A stretch of DNA of 9,612 nucleotides. It comes from Rhodobacteraceae bacterium UBA6273 (lineage in GTDB: Bacteria; Pseudomonadota; Alphaproteobacteria; Rhodobacterales; Rhodobacteraceae). Below the pieces are notes generated by a model, which did not search any database, was not told where the DNA came from, and saw nothing but the letters and a program-made list of their open reading frames with translations. This document shows positions 5,774-9,612 of the stretch, one piece after another (the stretch's first letter is position 1; each line of letters starts with the position of its first letter). The position numbers and the translations under genes are program-made. The stretch covers positions 1-9,612 of the forward strand of contig DJUV01000143.1 in assembly GCA_002440625.1 (NCBI GenBank), in the 5' to 3' direction.

Positions 5774-5810
5774 CCACAGCCCACTTTACAGAAAAGCCAG
5801 CCTGTCAGTA

Positions 5811-5830
5811 GTCTCCCCTTTTAGGGAGAC
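5811..5830. other. Inverted repeat GTCTCCC / GGGAGAC
   Basis: A perfect 7-bp stem with a 6-base loop (CTTTTA). No T-tract follows on either strand. It lies between two other stem-loops in the purS-amidohydrolase spacer. Its role is unknown. Confidence 0.45.
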
Positions 5831-5849
5831 GAGCGGATGGGACGCGGGG

Positions 5850-5871
5850 GCTGACGGCCAGCAGGGTCAGC
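5850..5871. other. Inverted repeat GCTGAC / GTCAGC
   Basis: A perfect 6-bp stem with a 10-base loop, the third stem-loop of the spacer. Its role is unknown. Confidence 0.35.
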
Positions 5872-6042
5872 GCCGCGCCATGATCGCTGAAAACTGAGCG
5901 TAAATTTGACGAATCCTCGGTCGCGGGTGGCGCGGACCGGGGTTCGGGTCTGGGCGTTTGTACCGCCGGCAGACATCGCGCCTTTGGCATGTTCGACGCC
6001 GTGGCCGGGCCATGGCGCGACCCATTGCAGGAGGGGAACGCG

Positions 6043-7515
6043 ATGCTTTTCCGTTCAAGGTCGGCAGGCTGCAACCACATCGTGGCGCGGCCGAATTGTG
6101 CGTGCTGCTCTGCCGAGGTCAGGCAGCTTACCGCTCGGGTCAACCATGACCTTTCACGCCGCGGCTTTGTCGCCGGTGGCAGCGCTTCGGTCGCGTTGCT
6201 GGGCCTCGCGGCCTATTCCGGGCCAGTACGGGCGCAGGACGCCAGCGCACCCATTACCGTTTTCAAGAACGTGAAGCTTTTCAATGGTGTTGACAGCGAT
6301 CTTAAAGCTGGCGTGAACGTCATCGTGCAGGGCGACAAGGTGACCGACATCGTCACAGGGGATTTGACGCCGTCTGAGGGCGCGACGGTTATCGACGGCT
6401 CAGGTCGCACCCTGATGCCCGGCCTCATCGACGCGCATTGGCACACGATGATAGCGGCGCTGACGGTCCAGGCCCTTCTCACGGTCGCGGAGGGCGACAT
6501 CCACTTCGCCGCCGCCCAGCAGGCCGAGCGCACCTTGATGCGCGGCTTTACCACGGTGCGCGACATGGGCGGGCCGGCCTTCGCGCTGAAACGCGCCATC
6601 GACAGCGGCATCGTCGCGGGGCCGCGTATCTATCCGTCCGGCGCGCTGATTTCGCAGACCTCCGGCCACGGCGATTTCCGCAACATCTGGGAACTGCCGG
6701 GTTATGAAGGCAAGTTGTCGCGGGCCGAGGTGTTGAATGCCGCAGCCCTTGCCGACGGACGGGCCGCAGTGCTGCGCGCCACGCGCGAGCAGCTGATGCA
6801 GGGGGCGAGCCAGATCAAGCTGGTGGCGGGCGGTGGCATCGCCTCGGTCTACGACCCCATCGACGTGACCGAGTTCCTGCCCGAAGAGCTTGAAGCGGCG
6901 GTGCTGGCCGCTGCCGACTGGGGCACCTATGTCTCGGCCCATGTCTATACCGCCACCGGCATCCAGCGCTGCCTGAAGGCCGGGGTGAAATCCATCGAGC
7001 ATGGGCAACTCGCTGACGAGGACTCGGTCAAGATGATGGCCGACACCGGCGCGGTCTGGAGCCTGCAACCCTTCGTCAAGGAGCTTCACGCCAACCCCGA
7101 TGCACTGCCGCCCGAGCGGCGCCAGAAATGGGAAGCGGTATGGCAGGGCACCGACCGCGCCTATGAGCTTGCCGTGAAGCACAAGGTGCCGGTTGGGTTT
7201 GGCACGGATTTTCTCTTCGATCCGAAGGGGGCGGAGCTGCAGAACAAATGGCTCGCCGCGATGACCCGCTGGTACACGCCCGCCAGCGCCGCAAGGGCCG
7301 CGACTTCGGACAACGCCTTCATTCTCGGTATGTCAGGGCCGCGCAACCCCTATGCGGCGGGCAAGCTTGGCGTGATCGAGAAGGGCGCCTATGCCGACAT
7401 GCTTCTGGTCGACGGCGACCCGACAACCGATTTCGGCTTCGTCGCCGATCCCGATACGAATTTCCGCATCATTATGAAGGGCGGGACGGTCTACAAGAAC
7501 ACGCTCGGCGCCTGA
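6043..7515 (+). CDS. Tat-exported amidohydrolase, imidazolonepropionase-like (COG1228 type)
   Basis: A 490-residue metal-dependent hydrolase predicted to act in the periplasm. A Tat signal is visible: LSRRGF (38-42 region, twin Arg 39-40), a hydrophobic stretch (about 43-58) and a likely cut after VRA (64). The mature part is a subtype-I amidohydrolase: H132 and H134 in DAHWH, K259 in IKLVAGGG as the candidate carboxylated lysine, H300, H320 in SIEHG, and D389 in GFGTDF; ADMLLVDGDP closes the small beta domain. Such enzymes cleave cyclic amides or Xaa-Pro-type dipeptides; the substrate here is not known. The start is set by AGGAGG (6029-6034), 8 bases before the ATG; an ATG 54 bases upstream has no such site. 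The region before the twin arginines is long and has four cysteines (10, 19, 21, 22). It sits between purS and purQ, 96 bases before the latter. Confidence 0.9.
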   Translation: MLFRSRSAGCNHIVARPNCACCSAEVRQLTARVNHDLSRRGFVAGGSASVALLGLAAYSGPVRAQDASAPITVFKNVKLFNGVDSDLKAGVNVIVQGDKVTDIVTGDLTPSEGATVIDGSGRTLMPGLIDAHWHTMIAALTVQALLTVAEGDIHFAAAQQAERTLMRGFTTVRDMGGPAFALKRAIDSGIVAGPRIYPSGALISQTSGHGDFRNIWELPGYEGKLSRAEVLNAAALADGRAAVLRATREQLMQGASQIKLVAGGGIASVYDPIDVTEFLPEELEAAVLAAADWGTYVSAHVYTATGIQRCLKAGVKSIEHGQLADEDSVKMMADTGAVWSLQPFVKELHANPDALPPERRQKWEAVWQGTDRAYELAVKHKVPVGFGTDFLFDPKGAELQNKWLAAMTRWYTPASAARAATSDNAFILGMSGPRNPYAAGKLGVIEKGAYADMLLVDGDPTTDFGFVADPDTNFRIIMKGGTVYKNTLGA

Positions 7516-7525
7516 CCAGGGCGCC
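7507..7525 (+). terminator. Stem-loop at the end of the amidohydrolase gene
   Basis: GGCGCC (7507-7512) and GGCGCC (7520-7525) pair around a 7-base loop that contains the stop codon, followed by ATTTCCATTC. The T content is modest, so it is at most a partial terminator before purQ. Confidence 0.3.
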
Positions 7526-7611
7526 ATTTCCATTCTGGAACTCGGACCGTCTTTGCGGTAATCGGGGCTGCATCCCCCTGCCGGGTTCCCGCCATACCAA
7601 AGAGGTTCGCG

Positions 7612-8295
7612 ATGAAAGCCGCCGTCATCACCTTCCCCGGATCGAACTGCGACCGCGACCTTGCCGTCGCCTTCGAAAAGGCCGGCGCGCAAGTGTCCCG
7701 CGTCTGGCACAAGGACGCGGCTCTGCCGGCGGGCACCGACATAGTGGCGATCCCCGGCGGATTTTCCTTCGGCGACTACCTGCGCTGCGGCGCCATTGCC
7801 GCGCAATCGCCGGTCGCCGCCGCGATCAAGGCCCATGCCGAACGCGGCGGCTATGTGCTTGGCATCTGCAACGGCTTTCAGGTCCTGACCGAAACCGGCC
7901 TTCTGCCCGGCGCGCTGATGCGCAACGCGGGTCTGAAGTTCATCTGCAAGTCGCTGGTGCTGTCGGTCGCCACCTCTGACAGCGCCTTCACCAGCCTCTG
8001 GGCCAAGGGCGACCGGATCACGCTGCCGATTGCCCATCACGATGGAAACTACGTCATCGACGCCGAAGGTCTTCAGCGCCTGAAGGCCGAGGATCGCATC
8101 GCCTTCACCTATGCCGACAATCCCAACGGCTCGCTGGACAGCATCGCCGGCGTACTTTCCGCCAACCGCCGCGTTCTCGGCATGATGCCGCACCCCGAGC
8201 GCATGGTGGAGACCCGGCAGGGCGGCACCGATGGTTCGGTGCTTTTCCGCTCGCTCATGTCGGCGATGGCGCTGGCCAGAGATACTACCGCTTGA
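7612..8295 (+). CDS. purQ: FGAM synthase glutaminase subunit PurQ
   Basis: A 227-residue class I glutamine amidotransferase that hydrolyses glutamine and passes ammonia to PurL for FGAM formation in purine synthesis. The opening KAAVITFPGSNCDRDLA (2-18) and PGGFSFGDYLRCGAIAA (48-64) are typical of PurQ. The catalytic triad is seen: Cys86 in LGICNGFQ, His194 and Glu196 in MMPHPERMVE. Length is normal. AGAGG precedes the ATG. It is separated from purS by the amidohydrolase gene; the 96-base gap upstream shows no clear promoter, so its expression may depend on read-through. The next gene starts 31 bases after its stop, and the -35 of a candidate promoter for that gene overlaps the purQ stop codon. 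Confidence 0.97.
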   Translation: MKAAVITFPGSNCDRDLAVAFEKAGAQVSRVWHKDAALPAGTDIVAIPGGFSFGDYLRCGAIAAQSPVAAAIKAHAERGGYVLGICNGFQVLTETGLLPGALMRNAGLKFICKSLVLSVATSDSAFTSLWAKGDRITLPIAHHDGNYVIDAEGLQRLKAEDRIAFTYADNPNGSLDSIAGVLSANRRVLGMMPHPERMVETRQGGTDGSVLFRSLMSAMALARDTTA

Positions 8296-8327
8296 GGCGG
8301 GGCCGTTGCCGGCATAAAATTGCGCGA
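8292..8327 (+). promoter_or_regulatory. Candidate leaderless promoter of the histidine kinase gene
   Basis: TTGAGG (8292-8297), a 17-base spacer and TAAAAT (8315-8320) match the sigma-70 consensus at 4 and 5 of 6 positions. With standard geometry (-10 spanning -12 to -7), +1 falls on base 8327, the A of the kinase ATG. No Shine-Dalgarno sequence precedes this ATG, which agrees with a leaderless transcript. The -35 includes the TGA of purQ. Confidence 0.55.
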
Positions 8328-9612
8328 TGGCAGAAGAAGTCGCAGCAGCGAAGGATGACGATGGCGCCGCGCCCCCCGCTGGCGCGGATAAAGCCGCGGC
8401 GCGCGCGAGCCTGGCGCGGCCCGGCAAGGTTTCCTGGTGGATCCGCCTCGTCGTCCTGATCTTCGCCCTCGCGGCAATCGGCGTCATCTGGACCACCAAC
8501 ACGCTCCTGACCTCCCGCTTTTCCGAGACGACCCGCAACCGGGCCGAGGTTCGCCTCGCGCTTTTCACCGGCAACGTGATGAGCGAATTGCAGCGGAACT
8601 CGGTGGTGCCGCTTCTTCTTGCGCGTGATCCGCTGCTGATCTCCTCGCTGAACACCAGCGAATATTCCGTCACCTCGCAGCGGATCATGTCGGCGCAGAC
8701 CGAAATCGGCGCCGCCTCGATCATCCTTCTCGACGTGACCGGCCGTGTCGTGGCGGCGACCGACCGGATGCAGATCACTGCAAACCAGTCGCAACGCCCC
8801 GCATTTGTCGATGCCGTCCGCTCAAAGGATACGGTTTTCACGCTGAGCGAAGGGGCGACGGGCGCCTATGACTTTTCCTATTCGCGCGCTGTCCTTTCGG
8901 AGGGCCGCGTCGTCGGCGTCATCATCGTCGGGGTCGAACTGGCAAAGTTCGAGCGGGTGCTGAGCGGCATCGCCGATGCGGTGGCGCTGATCGACAGCGA
9001 GAACAAGGTGATCCTCTCGACCGAACCGCGCTGGCGCGGCAAGCCGCTGGGAGAGGCGCTGACCGAACCGCCCCCGGCCAACGCGCTTGAACGCGCGCTG
9101 CAGGCGACATCGGACTGGACCCGGCCATCGCCGGATGCCTATGTCGGCGGCGAGGCGGTGATCCGCAACGAGGCGCGTATCCCGTTCCGCGGCTGGCGGC
9201 TTGTCAGCTTCACCACCTATGCCTCGATCCGCGATCAGGTGAACGCGGTCCTGGCGCTTGAGATCATGGGTTTTGCCGTTCTTCTGGCGCTGATCTTCTA
9301 CATCCTGTCGCGCCGCGCCCGCCGCCAGTCCGCCGCCTTCCGGCGCGAGTCGGCGGAACTGCGCCAGTTGAATGCGCGGCTGAAGCGGGAAATCGCCGAA
9401 CGCGAAAAGGTCGAAAAGGACCTCGCCGTGGCCGAACAGACCCTCGCGCAATCCTCGAAACTTGCCGCCCTGGGCGAGATGTCGGCCGCCGTCAGCCACG
9501 AACTGAACCAGCCGCTCGCCGCGATGAAAACCTACCTCGCCGGGGCGCAGCTTCTTCTGCAGCGCAAGCGCCCGGAAGAGGCGCTGTCCTCGTTCCAGCG
9601 CATCGACGATCT
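8327..9612 (+). CDS. dctB: DctB-type sensor histidine kinase (3' end beyond window)
   Basis: The first 428 residues of a membrane sensor kinase of the C4-dicarboxylate (DctB) type. Order: an Ala/Asp-rich cytosolic tail (1-35), TM1 (about 37-56), a periplasmic double-Cache-like sensor (about 65-305, with strands such as SIILLDVTGRVVAAT and GVIIVGVEL), TM2 (about 307-328), a charged coiled coil (about 333-378), and the start of the HisKA domain with His391 in SHELNQPLAAMKTYLAG as the phosphorylation site. The catalytic ATPase domain lies outside the window. DctB kinases usually phosphorylate a DctD sigma-54 activator to turn on dctA or dctPQM uptake genes; a dctD gene downstream is expected but not seen. 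The ATG at 8327 is the only sensible start: an in-frame TAA sits at 8315-8317, and no ribosome site is present. Confidence 0.88.
   Translation, partial: MAEEVAAAKDDDGAAPPAGADKAAARASLARPGKVSWWIRLVVLIFALAAIGVIWTTNTLLTSRFSETTRNRAEVRLALFTGNVMSELQRNSVVPLLLARDPLLISSLNTSEYSVTSQRIMSAQTEIGAASIILLDVTGRVVAATDRMQITANQSQRPAFVDAVRSKDTVFTLSEGATGAYDFSYSRAVLSEGRVVGVIIVGVELAKFERVLSGIADAVALIDSENKVILSTEPRWRGKPLGEALTEPPPANALERALQATSDWTRPSPDAYVGGEAVIRNEARIPFRGWRLVSFTTYASIRDQVNAVLALEIMGFAVLLALIFYILSRRARRQSAAFRRESAELRQLNARLKREIAEREKVEKDLAVAEQTLAQSSKLAALGEMSAAVSHELNQPLAAMKTYLAGAQLLLQRKRPEEALSSFQRIDD

Larger units (their letters stand above)
5740..6042 (+). other. Structured spacer between purS and the amidohydrolase gene
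   Basis: These 303 bases hold no convincing gene; reading frames on both strands lack family likeness and ribosome sites. Three perfect or near-perfect stem-loops occur in the first 130 bases, at 5751-5773, 5811-5830 and 5850-5871. An AT-rich patch at about 5889-5911 contains TAAATT (5901-5906) and TTGACG (5906-5911), but no properly spaced promoter pair is seen. The last part is GC-rich and ends in the AGGAGG site (6029-6034) of the amidohydrolase. It may hold a transcript end for purCS plus a promoter, or an uncharacterised small RNA. Confidence 0.6.

Noticed and set aside
5805..6143. Minus-strand open frame of 112 codons in the purS-amidohydrolase spacer
   Set aside because: No ribosome site, no family likeness, and it overlaps the amidohydrolase N-terminus.
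7333..8841. Minus-strand open frame (502 codons) across purQ and its neighbours
   Set aside because: It is a shadow of purQ, the amidohydrolase end and the histidine kinase start, with no domain signal.

Overview
The window looks like a chromosomal segment of a GC-rich alphaproteobacterium, most likely a Rhodobacterales member. Support comes from the strong G/C third-position bias, an F1FO-ATPase zeta (DUF1476) gene, a stand-alone homocysteine-methyltransferase module and stand-alone corrinoid protein in place of full-length MetH, a DUF1638 gene, and a separate purS. Taxonomy is inferred from gene content only.

Left part (1-4529), mostly minus strand. A DUF1638 gene (cut by the left edge) overlaps a 54-residue two-helix membrane protein gene. 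A clear intrinsic terminator separates these from a corrinoid (B12-binding) protein gene. Two plus-strand genes follow: an SPL-like (PA0069-type) radical SAM protein and a UspA-family protein. Then come the minus-strand homocysteine S-methyltransferase (bmt) and the zeta-subunit gene. The corrinoid protein and Bmt are best read as two parts of a split B12-dependent methionine synthase; the methyl-folate and reactivation modules are not in the window.

Right part (4721-9612), all plus strand. purC and purS are followed by a structured 303-base spacer, a gene for a Tat-exported imidazolonepropionase-like amidohydrolase, purQ, and the first 428 codons of a DctB-type sensor histidine kinase. PurS and PurQ are small partners of PurL in FGAM synthase, so an exported hydrolase between them is a notable interruption. 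PurL is not present here.

Points most worth a second look: the radical SAM protein ends exactly in QLSLF, the consensus beta-clamp-binding pentapeptide; the histidine kinase gene has no Shine-Dalgarno sequence but a TTGAGG-17-TAAAAT promoter-like element placed so that transcription would begin at the A of its ATG; the membrane microprotein gene is overlapped with DUF1638; and an ATTGGCCG/CGGCCAAT inverted motif lies upstream of both methionine-synthase-module genes. No RNA genes, mobile elements, CRISPR arrays or long repeats were seen.
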